This document shows, in pieces, positions 21,540 through 33,602 of a stretch of 64,000 bases of DNA (position 1 is the stretch's first letter; each line of letters begins with the position of its first letter). The translations under genes and the position numbers were made by a program. The notes beneath the pieces are model-generated. The model was not told the origin of the DNA, did no database searches, and saw only the letters and a list, made by a program, of their open reading frames with translations. The stretch comes from Holacanthus passer (taxonomy: Eukaryota; Chordata; Actinopteri; Pomacanthidae). Where the stretch lies: assembly GCA_025331565.1 (NCBI GenBank), contig JAFREQ010000045.1, positions 2,232,001 through 2,296,000 of the forward strand, in the 5' to 3' direction.

Positions 21540-23887
21540 AAGCGGTCCAAATCTTGTCGTAAATATGTACAAATGAAAAACACTGGAAACAGTTGAAGGA
21601 AGAAAAAGGCTTGAGGATGTGTTAGATGTTTTGTGTAGAATATAAACTCTAGAGGTGCTGAGTCTGAAATGAAATGTCCAACAGTTCAGAGAGAAACCAG
21701 AGTGTGTAACTTAAAATTATAATAAATGTGTAGTCATTTGGTCCAATAACAACAAATCTAACTGAAGATAAAAAGGTATTTATGACATCACGTCCACTCA
21801 AACATGTTACTGGTGCAATTTTAGTTTTTGTTTGTGTAAAGTTGTGGCATGCAGAGAGGCAAATTCATTTCACTCTGTTTGCTTTAAAAAGAAAAAAATG
21901 ACACATTACTTGACAAAAGAAAGCCAAAGGGAATAGTTTAAGAAATGTTGTGTTGATAAGATGCAAAGCCACAGAAAAGACATCATGAAGTTAGTGTGAA
22001 ATACCTATTAAAAAATGAATGTTTATACATGTTTTAACCCATTTGCTACAAGTGATGCATATTTTACAGCCAGGTACAAAATCACTCATTAACCTTAGAT
22101 TAATCCCAGCAATTTATTTTAGTCCATATTGTTAGAATATGGAAAGCATTTTGCAGAGACTTGAAACATGCTTGAAATACAGAACATCACAAACAGTCAT
22201 CTTCATTTTTCTTCTTCTTCTTTTTTCAAAAATAACTTGGATGCCAATAACTAGTTGTGATACCCTGTGCTCCTTAGTCTTGGGAATAGCTTCATGCTGA
22301 GCACTCAAACACATGGTTTATTCCATTCCTCACACTTTTGTGCTTTTGGAAGGCCTTGAAAATATCTTTAAATACAGAAAAAACACATGCATTTATCTAA
22401 AAAACTCATCTTTGGAAAAGTGAAACAGTAAAAGTACACAAAATATGTAGCAAATGGGCTAAAACATGATATTGTACTGTGCCATTTCATCACATTTTGC
22501 ATTTAGTCCTGTTTTATTATTATTCACTATCATTTGAATGTTCTGATCACAACATCACTTCCATTGTCTCCCTGTCTGTAGTGAAAACTGTATGTTTGCC
22601 AGCTGTCTTTATTGTTATTCACATTGTTATGAAATCCCCTTCACAGTCCATCATTAATGATTATGATGCCTCCTTTATTCGTTATTATGGTGACACCACT
22701 GTAATGAACACTGTTAGATCACTTAGTTATTGTTGCATCACTTCCTATTCCCCTGTTTCTTGATGAGACTAATAAAAGCGAGCATGTACTTCCCCACTTC
22801 CTCCTCCTCCTCTTCCTCTTTGAGTTGTCTCACTTTTGGTTTGAACCTTCCACCCTTCACTCTTCACTCTGTTGTTTCAGTCTCTTCCCTTTTTCACTCC
22901 CGGTCACGATGTCTGTAGAGTCGGACTCCCTGAAGATCAGCCACCAGCATGGAGACGACCCCTCTCTCTGCTGTAATAACCATGACGTGTTTGATTGATG
23001 ATGCTCTGGAAAAAATAAACTCACTGTTAGATGAGCACAAACAGAGCAAACAAAATCAATCTCACCTGAGTGTAGCAGAGAGAAAACTAATGTTTCCCCT
23101 TGTTGTCTGGTCATCAGCATCCAACAGCGCTATTGTACAGTAGAAATCAAAAGGTTATAGTCATTTTCCTCATTAGTTTTATCAAGAAAAGTTGTGCTTT
23201 AGTGAAGTGGAAGTCACTGCACATGGACAAGAAATAGTCCCACACATAACCTAAATAAAACTCAACATTTCTTTACAGATTAAATAAGACACAACATGTG
23301 CTGGTAGATAGACTTCTTTATTTTCGGACACAGCCAGGTTTGCTGTTTCCCCCCATTATCAGTCTTTATGCTAAGCTGAGCTGCTCCTGCTGTCTCCTGA
23401 CTACAAGTTCATACTGAACATATATGAGAGAGGTGTCAATCTCATATCACGCTCAGCAAGAAGAGTGAAAGAAAGTCTATATCTGCGAATGTCAAACTGG
23501 CCCTCAAACACTAGTGTTTGCCAAATAAGTCCTCTGGGCTGTATGTGCAGCTTAGACATCATTTTAAACAGAAAAGTATTGATAAAGGCATGCATTATGG
23601 TGTCTTCACTTTTCTAATTTGGGAATCACTAGTGTAAAAGTGGTTGATAAATCTGATTTTAAAAAGACAATCATACCTAATATGCAGCCTTCCTATTCTT
23701 CCTTATGTTTCAAATAGAAATCAGTTGAAAAATATTAGGTATGTGCCCAAATGTGTAACATCAGGTAAAGTGATATTTCTGACCTCACTGATCCTCCTGG
23801 GTAAGTAGTGGACATCATTCTTTGGATGGTGTGATGGTTAATTCTGATCAGAGCAGGTGATGTCTAACCCAGGTTTTCTCTTCTCAG
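21540..23887 (+). other. Region between canonical myom1 end and the acidic-tail exons
   Basis: AT-rich sequence with 3' UTR in its first part. At 22740-22920 there is a TC-rich run (CCTCCTCCTCCTCTTCCTC) ending in a good acceptor TGTTGTTTCAG at 22880. Open sequence follows to TAA at 22974 with AATAAA at 23014; an overlapping ATG frame (MSVESDSLKISHQHGDD) starts at 22910. This could be another alternative terminal exon or a small first exon. I cannot support either firmly. Confidence 0.35.
21721..21726 (+). terminator. myom1 poly(A) signal, canonical 3' end
   Basis: AATAAA about 180 bases after the stop codon; another AATAAA overlaps the stop itself at 21535 and is unlikely to be used. No cleavage site can be seen directly. 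Confidence 0.5.
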
Positions 23888-24026
23888 CTGGAGGTCACAG
23901 AGGGAACGCCTGACTTGGGGGTGACTTCATATTGGACTGATGCAGAGGGAAATGTGGTGTTTGGCCCAAATACCCCAAAAGAAAAGATGAAAACAGTCAC
24001 TGGAACCAAAACGCCAAAGCGAAAGG
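23888..24026 (+). CDS. Unassigned internal exon, possible alternative myom1 exon
   Basis: 139 nt between a strong acceptor (TTTTCTCTTCTCAG) and donor GTGAGA, open in phase 0 and ending phase 1. Encodes LEVTEGTPDLGVTSYW, then TDAEGNVVFGPNTP and a Lys/Thr-rich end. I do not recognise the sequence. It joins in frame to the exon at 24116. It would also join in frame to myom1 exon 37 if the GTAAGT at 21495 were used (phase 0 to phase 0). No better upstream partner was found: a short ATG reading frame at 22910 has no donor of the right phase. Either this is an alternative C-terminus of myom1 or part of a small separate gene whose first exon I missed. Confidence 0.55.
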
Positions 24027-24115
24027 GTGAGATGGCTGAAATGAAATACGCATGTGACGTCTGAGACATTGCAGTGACTGAGATCTAATGTTTACTAATG
24101 GTTGTTCTCTTGCAG

Positions 24116-24342
24116 AATCTGTGACTAAGACTCTTCCCATGGAAAAGATTGAAGACAATAAGGAAGTGCAGAAAGACGAAGCTGCTGCAGAACCCAAAGC
24201 TTCAGACGCAGAACAAAAAGAAGATGCAAAAGAAGATGTTGCTGACCAGCCTTTGACTTCTGAGCAGCTTGCGGACACAGTGGAGGAGCCTGAACCAGCA
24301 GCTGAAACACAGCCAGAAACGCTGAGTGGACCCAGTGGATAA
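24116..24342 (+). CDS. Unassigned terminal exon, acidic disordered tail
   Basis: Starts after CTCTTGCAG in phase 1, completing a Glu codon with the exon ending at 24026, and runs to TAA at 24340. Encodes about 75 residues dominated by Glu, Asp, Ala, Lys and Gln (for example EVQKDEAAAEPKASDAEQKE), with no hydrophobic core, so probably disordered. A poly(A) signal follows at 24631. Together with the previous exon it gives 121 residues and a stop. Function unknown. Confidence 0.55.
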
Positions 24343-26200
24343 AAATATGGAATATACTCACACATACGTATACATGCTATAAGTTTGATGTGGGCTTTGT
24401 GCCTAATATGATTGATGTGGTTGCAGTTATTGTAGCTTTGCATTTGCTCATATCAAATATTAATGATAACAATGTTCCACATTTGAGTAAGAGAATAAGT
24501 ATCTTAAGAACCTTTTGTGTTATATCACACTCATTATAACACTTTCACAGACCACTATTTTTACAACTTGGCTTTTAGCATTTAATTTTATTTTGTCTAC
24601 TGTGAGTGTCTTTTTCATTATATCTGCTTGAATAAAGAACATGTTGACATATTTATTGATTTAAAAACTCACACTTGTATAATGCCAGCAGATTTAGGGA
24701 TGACACAGACATAGAAGCTTATAGAGGTGAAGCGCTCACTAGTTGGAGGGAAGAACAAAGCAAACATGAGAAATTCTTGGGGTGAAACAGAGCAGAAATA
24801 ATTCAGTGTAAAAGTTGTAGAGGTCCAGTCCAGGGCAATAGAGCAGAGCAAGGAGATCAGACAGCTTTACATACAAAGATTTGATATTAATTATCAATAT
24901 TCAATATTTTTTTTAGCAAGCAAAAGCATATAAACTTTACAGATGCCTCAATTGCCATTTACTTTGAAAATATTAAAAACTCCACCAAAGGTCCCCAATC
25001 TGTGAAAATCCCTGTGTGAAACAGTCATGACTCAGCCGGTGTTTAATGGGGAACTGAAAACTTTATACTTAACCTCCAGAGCAAGTAGATGGTATACTTC
25101 ATTTATCCTCCTTTCATTAATGAGACAGCTGAGTGGCACACTGGCCTTTCTGTGGCTGAGGAATCAGGTTCAGCACAAACTGTTGTCAAATATCTGCAGT
25201 GCTGAACCGTCCTGAAATCCCTGAAAATCTCATACCACCTGCAGGGCTGCTGCTCATAAACTGATTGTGACCTCTGACCTCCTCATAGAGAGTGGAAAAT
25301 TAATTTCCTCACTGTGATACTATGTTGCTACACTTCATTTAGTGTAGAAACAACGGATAAATTGGATTGCATCCACTTTCCATCAAATCTTATCAGTTAA
25401 AACAGGTTAAATATATTCTTGAGAAATGATGGTATAATAATATGCTATGTTATCTGAATGTGCTTAATGAGATTCTACTTTATCTGCACCAATAAGGCTT
25501 TATGGTTTTATTCTGGTGAACCAAATCGTTCCATTGAAACATGCAATAAAAGAAAATCACCACAGTGTAGAAATACTCTGTTACAAGTAAAAGTCCTGCA
25601 TTCAAAACATCACTTAAATAAAAGTATTGGCATCAGAATATACTTTAAGTACCAAAAGTAAAAGTACTCATTACGCAGAACAATGAATAATTCAATTTCA
25701 GAATAATATATAATGTTACTTTATCATAATTATTGACATCACTGGTTTGTGTGTTTAATGTTGCAGCTGCTCAGTTAAATTACTTTATGTAATCTATGCT
25801 GGGTAACCTGTGAATTTGGCCCCAGGACAAATAAAGTCTCATCTTAGCAAAATATAATATATCCTAATTTATTTATAGTTCATATTTTGTATTATTAATC
25901 TGAATCAACAAAGCAACTGGTGACTAAAGTTATTAAATTAAAATTGCACTTGAGTAAATGTGCTTTGTTACTTTCCACTACTGCAATTATAAGATACTAT
26001 TTGAGATACTGGAATCATAAACAAACCTTATCACATCATTTAAAAGTATTAACTTTTGAACTGTGTGTTGATTTTGAGAGATTTTTTAATTGTGGCATCT
26101 ATTTTTTTTCTGGGAGAAAATTACTGGCACATATTAGAATAAATTCCCGACATTCCTAATAAATATTTAATAATTAACTTTTTAATAATTAACCTCATCA
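24343..26200 (+). other. Intergenic region upstream of lpin2
   Basis: Mostly AT-rich. About 25560-25990 carries a teleost repeat built of phrases such as ACAAGTAAAAGTCCTGCATT and CCAAAAGTAAAAGTACTCAT; a relative lies at 39640-39760. No coding segment recognised. AT content falls sharply at about 26205 where the lpin2 CpG-rich region begins. Confidence 0.6.
24631..24636 (+). terminator. Poly(A) signal after the acidic-tail exon
   Basis: AATAAA in TTGAATAAAGAACATG, 289 bases after the stop at 24342, followed by AT-rich sequence. It supports 24116-24342 being a real terminal exon. Confidence 0.5.
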
Positions 26201-26204
26201 TATG

Positions 26205-26325
26205 TCTTCCTGCGTTGCGGTCACGTGTCTAATCGCGGGTCACGTGGTCCGGCCGCCTTCAACAGCGGCTGCAGAAACAGAAACGAGAGAGTCGACAGAG
26301 CCACTGAAGGTGCGACCGCCTGCAG
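26205..26325 (+). promoter_or_regulatory. lpin2: Probable lpin2 promoter and first untranslated exon
   Basis: GC- and CpG-rich island in an AT-rich setting. It holds two TCACGTG boxes, at 26221-26227 and 26240-26246, 19 bases apart, both preceded by G. This is the E-box/CLEAR-type core bound by USF and MiT/TFE factors in vertebrates. A consensus donor CAG|GTGAGC at 26325/26326 would end an untranslated exon 1. A possible second untranslated exon starts at 27268 after TTTGTCAG. No TATA box is evident. Assignment to lpin2 rests on position and on the lack of any other plus-strand gene nearby. Confidence 0.55.
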
Positions 26326-27799
26326 GTGAGCCGCTACTGCAGCAGGTAGGACGGATGATTCCTGCACCAGCTCACCTCGTTTAACAGCGACATAAAAGCA
26401 GACAGAATGTGTGTTAAAGCTGGTTAATGTCGCTCATGTATCCTAGAAAACAGCGGAGTCCTTGAAGCCTTCCTGAAGAGTCATTTAGCGGATTGTTTGT
26501 AACTCGAGTTCGAGACTGAGCATCGCTTTTAAAGTGTTTTAATAATGATATATATATGTATATGAACCGGGTATTTACTTCCGTGCGACATGTTGTTGCT
26601 ACTTAAATCGTATCTCGTCTTTCGCATAAATGTCTCTTGTGGCAAATTAACCCACCAGCTGTGTCCCTGAACGCCTCACAGGTTTTATAGCTAAAATACT
26701 TTAATATACCTACAGGTGCATGTGTACAGATTGGACTATGTTTTTTGGCCTTATCATGAACATTATGAAGGAGATAGATATGTTTTTCTTATGATCTTAT
26801 ACTTTCAACTCTCAGTGGTTTTTATCAGCTAATTGTATTAAACCACACACAGTCAAATAGAGATAAGATCCTGATTTATGAGATATATCAGTGCAATTAT
26901 ATTTCTTGCCGTCTTTTCCTTTTAAAGTCTGCATTATACAGACTGACAGTCAATGTGGAGATATTTAAATGAATATTTTATGATATTTGTTAGAGGCCAT
27001 GTGAGCCACACATATTGATGTTTGAAAGCACCAAGATATTGTTGCATTCAATGTTAAAATGCCAAACAGATCTGATTCCAGCTTTTCAAATGTGAGGATT
27101 GCTACTTTACTCTTTATCTAACTATATATTCAATAATGTTGGTGTTTGGATTGATGAATTAATATATTAATTGATTAATCAATGCAAACAAGTGTAAAGT
27201 TCAACCCTGGTTCTGTTATCAACACACAGTTATCTAAGTGAAACCATTGTGGTGTTTGGTTTGTCAGGAACTGGTGGCTGAAATTAAAACCTGCAGACTC
27301 AGTGACACGACGCCGGTGAAAACAACAACTGGCTGACGCAGAATCACGTTGGACACTTGGAGCAGGACAGACGTGCAGAGACAGGGAAAGCTAGATTCGT
27401 ACTAATCTTGTAAACAGGATTAACACCTCTTAAGGTCCCCTCAGAGTGTCGTGGATGAGAACTGGTTGTGCTGGATTTCTATTATCAAGTACAAGGCGTT
27501 TTGTAATGTAGTACAAAAAGAACCTTGCAAATCTAATTATTATCTAATTGTCTTGTCCATGAGACGTCTGGATTATTGTCTTATGAGGCTGCGGAGCTTG
27601 AAGCTATTAAGTCATTACAGTTTGATTCCTGTAAATGAGGAGGATGCACAGCTGCACTGTTTTGAAACAATATGTGACTTTCAGTTTCTAAAGGCTTTTC
27701 TTTATTTTGTCTTCACCTCGGGAACAATAGATGACAACTCAAAATCCACTTCCTCACCAGTCTTCATCAGCTGGATTTAGATTAGTTGTTTTGGAACTA

Positions 27800-28075
27800 A
27801 AGCTGAAACAATTTGATGATTCATTTATTTGTCAGTTGACTTAGATTATTGTCAAAATCTTTGCTTTACTTGTTCCAGCATCTCAGGTTTCTTCTTGTGA
27901 TAGAAACAGAATAATTTTGGGTTTTGGACTCTTGGATAAAGAAGCACTTTGAATATGTCAGCATGGGCTGTAAAACAATTTTGATGGATGTTTTTTTTTT
28001 TCTCTCACAGTATTATTAAAAATGAATTGTGAGATTAACCGATGATGAAAATAATCAGCAGTTGCAGCCCAACAG
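27800..28075 (+). repeat. Copy of the AGGGCTGCAACTAA repeat family
   Basis: Shares with other copies the run of ATTTGTCAGTTGAC-like text and closes with AATCAGCAGTTGCAGCCC, the reverse complement of the family's GGGCTGCAACT end. Non-coding. Confidence 0.6.
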
Positions 28076-28859
28076 GAAACTGCAGATGTTCAAACTTTGT
28101 ATTATTCTCAGCTTTAGCTCAGCTCATGTGATGATGAACAGTGTCTAATATGGTCAAAATTTCGGACTTACATGAACTAAGGTTATACAAACCATCAATA
28201 TTTCTTTGTTAGGTATCGTTTTAGCAGTTGTGAGTGCAAATCTTTGACTCCTTTAGCTGGATGTTTCTGTACTTTTAAAGTGTTTTTAGTTGTTGTTCCA
28301 TGTATTCGGATGCAGTAGAAGAAATTAAAAACACAATTTTTCTGTATACGAGTCCAAACAGCAACAACTTTTGTTTTTGTCTTGTTATTGATCAGGGAAC
28401 AATCTCAATCAATTGAATTCAACTAATCAATCGGATTTAACTATTTAAGACACAATGGCAAACGATGTAGAACATTTTCATACTACTACATGTCTCTGTA
28501 TTCGAGCTTGCAGTGTTTGAAGAGCTGTGGGAGTTGAGGCTCTGGCTACAGTTGGTGTGTGTGTGTGGATTGTGCAGACAGTGTGTAGTCAGCTCACTAT
28601 AGCGTTGTGGTTGTGCAGCGTTTTTATCACGACTGATGACTCTCATCTAGACACGTCTGCTTTGTCCATGACACGAGCATTTCTCTACATGACAATGCTC
28701 TGTGGTTTGCTGGGGGAGACACAGCACGCTGCAGCAACTAAACTATTATCAACCGGTGCCACAATATGTTGGATGCTTGCAGTCACTTTTGTTTCTTTGT
28801 CAGTTATATTCGTTGTCTGTCAGTTACAGCTTAATCCTCACTAAACAACATGGCTGTAG

Positions 28860-29180
28860 GGATCAGTCCACCACTTCGGTCAAGACTGAAATATCTCAAC
28901 TATATTGAAGATGAACTGACATTGGTGACCTTTCCTTTGGTGCCACCAGCAGGCCAAAATTTTCACTTACTGTATCCATTGTAATATCTCAACATCTACA
29001 TGCTTGGATTGCCACAAAATTTTGCTCAGACAGTCATGGTCCCCAGAAGATGTATCTTAAATTTGTTGATCCCCTGACTTTTTTTGCTAGTGCCAATGGT
29101 GGTTTTGAGTGAAATAGCTTGGCAACTATTGAATAGATTGCCTTAAAATTTGGTTCAGACATTCACGCTCCCCTCAGGAT
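28860..29180 (+). repeat. Dispersed teleost repeat (AATATCTCAAC type)
   Basis: Contains GTAATATCTCAACATCTACA, GGATTGCCACAAAATTTTGC and ATGGTCCCCAGAAGATGTAT, with internal near-duplication of the GGATTGCC...AAATTT phrase. A second, shorter copy lies at 33755-33905 directly before lpin2 exon 3. Confidence 0.6.
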
Positions 29181-32100
29181 GGCATCTAATAGTATAATAA
29201 AATGATCCCTGGCAAAACTTATGACATTGTTTGATGCTAATTAACAGATGTTACCATACCATTTTTCTACCAAACAGCTTTTGATGTGCCTTTGTTGTTA
29301 TTTTTTCACATTATAGAGCAATTGGTAGGTGGTGACATGGGGGTGGGTGGTGGTGTTTGAGAGGTAATCTAAGGGCATTATGGTTCAGGCTGGGGATAAT
29401 TTTCCCTGAAAGAGTCTGTGCTCAGTCAAGGTTCAGGAGCTGTGGTGCATGGCCCAGACCAGGAGCAGGTTGACTGAGGAGCACAGGGGAGGAGAGGAGG
29501 CCTTGGATTGGCAGCTGCACCTGAAGTCCTCCTGGACTCTAGTGAGTTGGGGTGCTTCCATTTAAATATGCAGAATGAGTGGCGTTTTTCTTTATCAAAT
29601 TACAGCTCTGTTCTAGTAAACACAAATTTAATGTCCTGAAATGATAGTATTTTATTTGGAAAGTGCAGTGTTGATCTCTAACAATTAGGTGTCAAAAGTC
29701 TGCTGTGAATGTCTCTACTCTGGTGAACCTGACTTCATCATAACCCCAGATTGAACTGTAATCTTGACCATAGTTTATTTCTCAATCCTACTTTATATTG
29801 TAACCTTATTATCACCTGAAAGTCAGTAGAGTTTTAGTGATGAACTGTGGTCACCTGATAGTGACCTGATTATCACCACTAGTCTGTACAGATACAGTAC
29901 ATCCACAATGTGAGACACGTCATGATGTGTTCCTTGTTATGTTCCTCAGGTGTTTGGTTTGTTCATCATAACTATTTCAGTTATAGTCTGCATAGGACCA
30001 TCTGTTGAGAATATTTGCACCAGCACTTAAGTGCATTATGGTTTAATTGGTGCAGTGGCTGCCAGCCTTAATCTGAATGGTTTCAAAGTCCAATCATCTG
30101 GCATGCAGCCCTGATGTAGTCAGAGTAAACCATTGTCCTAAATACTGAAACACGCTGTTGGTTGATTTTTATCAGTGATCTCAGTAGCAGTGTGTTTTTA
30201 AAGCCGTACAGATGTATTTTAATCACTGAGTCAACCTCAAAGATTAGTTTTGCCTGTTGAGGATGTACAGCACCTTTATTTAGTTTGGTCACCTTTTTTT
30301 AAGAAAGTGAGTTTTCATAAAGTGTTTCTGAGTTTCTAGGAAGGAGAGTGATGATGAAGGATATCAGCCTCAATTTTCCTAGACATGTTTAAAGTTCCTC
30401 TCCTGGCATTCATTAAACCACTAAAAACTCATGTCTGTTCATCAAAACATCCCCAGGCCATCTAAAATTTCCTGTCATTTGACATGAATCATCCTCTAAC
30501 TTGGCAGGTTAATGCTGGCAAACATTATCTAGCACACTGCAGATTTGTTTGGACACAGTCAACAGATAAAACACGAGAAAAATAAAACTTTCCGGTTGAC
30601 CAGCGTTGTTGGCTCGCACTCGCTGTGTCCCCAGGATAAATAGCTGGAACAGTGTCAGGCTTCAGTATAAGTTTTGTGGCAAAACTCATCTGCTTTTGTG
30701 CAAACAGTGCTCTGGAAAATGGCTGCTGCAACCCATGTTTTCAGTGTCTTGGATTTTCAAAAAAACATTTGTAATATGTGAAAGCTCGCCATTTCTCTTT
30801 TTGCAACGACAAACAACGTGTCTCTGCCATCGTTTTGAAAATGGTGAAACTTGCAATACCAATATGTAGATACACCTGTCTTTTCTACTGATGCCAGTTT
30901 GTTCCACCATAGCCCGACCAGCAAGGTGACAGGATTGGTTCCTAAGGTTTGTCATGTATGAAACCCTGGCTGTCTGAATCTGTGTTTCTGACACTGACAC
31001 TGGTTCACTGCACTGAATGATCAGCCATGCCGTTGCTTATTTCACTCGTGATATGTCTTGAATCAACTCTGCATTTGTCTGAACAACATGTGAGTTTACT
31101 TTTAACCTTTTTAAACTATTCCATTTGTTTACACTCCTTGTTTGCCCATAAAAACATATTTAAGCATCTGTCATGTTTTTACAAGTTGACTTAACATCTA
31201 TGATGAGCAAATATGACAGAGCACCTCCTGGAGTTTGTAGACTTACTGCATGTTAAGTGATGTTAAGTCAAAGCTCATGTTCAGCCTTACGCTTAAAATA
31301 TAGCTGAATAATGCCAAACATTTGTAGATAAATTTTCTGTTCTTTGTTTAGAGGGGAGTCCTAATGCACTTTGGATTGATGTAACACTTGAAGCCTTATG
31401 TATAATACTCTGAACTTTGACATTTTTGTGCTCTCTGTAACAAAAACTTATAGATGTTTAGTTTCTGCAGTCATTGCTGGGTCATGTTTCATATATTGCA
31501 GAATTCTTGTCAGGTGTGAGACCAGATGAAAATATTATATCGATCACTCTCATCTAACATCGGGGGGGAGATCAGCACCATATGCACTAACAGAGAAGCC
31601 TAGTAGGAAACCTGCCAAACAAAAAGTCAGTTTGGGTCCCTATAGTGGCGATGCAGTAATGAGTTACCTCTACCCATGGATAGAAAGTAATTCGGTCACC
31701 ATTCAAACCGAAGACAATGAGTTATTTTGACTCATGATATTGTTATTTTGAGCCATATCATCAAACTGTCACAAATATATTGTTACTTGTCCGAAACGTT
31801 GTACACATGACTTTCAAAGCTACATGTTATTAGCAATGGGTAATAAGATATTAAGTATAAAAAGCACCGGAGTAGCTGGATGTATTGACTAAAATTGGGT
31901 CAGTTTTAGTGTGTGTTCCTTGTGGAGGCAGAAACACACCCTGTCCACTCTGCTCTGGTCTGCAGCAGCCTTGTTGCTGCATTCGAGGGCCTGATTAAGT
32001 CACGATCAGCTCAGGACTCTTTTGAGGAAAATGGGACAGAGCCGCTGTGTTTAGGGACCGGCTTGCATTTCCTTTGCAGACTATTTTGAACAACAGGAGC

Positions 32101-32226
32101 CTTACTATACCAGGACACTGGCCTAGTAAAAGAAAGTAGTGTGTGGTGCATTAAACTTGTTTTAGCAGATAATAAATACAGTATCTGCTAATTAATGATG
32201 GTGTTTTTTGCTGATAGGTGGACACC

Positions 32227-33602
32227 ATGAACTACGTCGGGCAGCTGGCGGGCCAGGTGCTGGTGACAGTAAAGGAGCTGTATAAGGGGATTAATCAGGC
32301 CACTCTATCAGGCTGCATCGATGTGATCGTGGTCCGACAGCCTGATGGGACGTTCCAGTGCTCCCCTTTCCACGTCCGCTTCGGAAAACTGGGAGTGCTG
32401 CGATCCAGGGAGAAAGTGGTGAGTGCCCACGTTACTCAAAGTGGTATTTAAAGCAATCACCAAGTTTATTATGTTTATACAAATGTGGAATTGTGTCGAT
32501 GAAGGAAGGTTAACTGGTGATGAGAAATTATGTCAGATTAATTGTGCAAAATCTTAAAAACTCTCACTTTATTACAGCTACATGTTGGAAACTTTCACTC
32601 CTCCTGCAATCAGATCTCTGGTCTTGACACTTAAAAACATGCAGTAAAATGTGGGATAGATGTGCAGAAGCAGCCCATTCAGTGTGTCAGTGTGATAGAG
32701 CTGCACAATAGATTTTCTGCTCCTCTAATTAGTCCTTTCCTTCCCTCTGAAGCTCTCTGAACATAACCATCCAATCCACTCGCTGCTCCTCACCAGAGCA
32801 GATTGCCCTTCCTCTCTATTTATAGACACCGTGTAGTTGTCAGCTGATGACTAAGGTGGGATACACAGACTAAAGCTCAATTTAGCTTCCCATTCCAAAA
32901 AAAGTGCCTTACAGAAAAGCCTCATTTACAAGCTTAGCTTAGAGCCAGGCAGCACAGGAAACAGTCTGTTGTTGAGACAGTTTCAGTCATAATGTAAATC
33001 ATGTGGGTTAAAAGCATCTTTGTCGCTGCTGAGAAACCAAGCAGGAAAAAACAGAATAAAACTTTATCTTGACCTCATATCAAAAGTCTTCTTGCAGACA
33101 GTTTGAGTTGAATGAACCCTTTTATGAATGAATTTTAAAATGGAAGAAAGCATCACTGTGCACACACTTAACCTACTGCATGTTTACTTATGTTGCTGAC
33201 CTAATTGTTGTTCTGAGTAAAACCCAACATGGATAGAAACTTGACGCATATTCTGAAAACAGCAAACCTTTGTACAAGCTGTTCATTGTTTTTTTTTTTC
33301 CTCTGGCTTAACTCTAATTCTTCAGGTTAAATCTGTGGCACAGTTATTTTATCCATAAGCTGCATTGTAGACATGAATATGTTACTCTTGTGGCGTAAAC
33401 AGGCCTCATTAATGCCTGAGGCCAACTGAGGAGAACGTGCTGAACTACACAGTGAAGCTTTGTACTATAGTATTTCTTAACGTAAATCTGTTGTTTGAAT
33501 CTGCAGATCGACATAGAAATCAATGGGGAACCTGTGGAGCTACACATGAAGCTTGGAAACAATGGAGAGGCCTTTTTTGTCCAGGAGACAGAGCAGCACA
33601 AT
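32227..33602 (+). CDS. lpin2: lpin2 exons 1-2: N-Lip domain
   Basis: Exons 32227-32418 and 33507-33602, residues 1-96, both ending in phase 0. Contains LSGCIDVIVVRQPDG, FHVRFGKLGVLRSREKV and VELHMKLGNNGEAFFVQE. The Gly in the FHVRFGKLGVL motif, needed for phosphatase activity in lipins, is kept. Intron 1 of the coding part (32419-33506) has no other exon; it contains CTATTTATAG at 32815, a MEF2-type string of unknown relevance. Confidence 0.95.

Larger units (their letters stand above)
26326..32217 (+). other. Long 5' intron(s) of lpin2
   Basis: About 5.9 kb without recognisable coding sequence. It holds repeats at 27800-28075 and 28860-29180 (listed), a GT-rich open stretch at 28527-28844, and otherwise unremarkable AT-rich sequence. 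Confidence 0.6.

Noticed and set aside
23401..23640. Repeat-like or coding-like block before the acidic-tail exons
   Set aside because: No terminal repeats, and the frames have no matching splice signals.
28527..28844. 105-codon hydrophobic open frame in the lpin2 5' intron
   Set aside because: It spans a GT-rich low-complexity stretch, has no splice context, domain or neighbouring exon, and hydrophobicity follows from the base composition.
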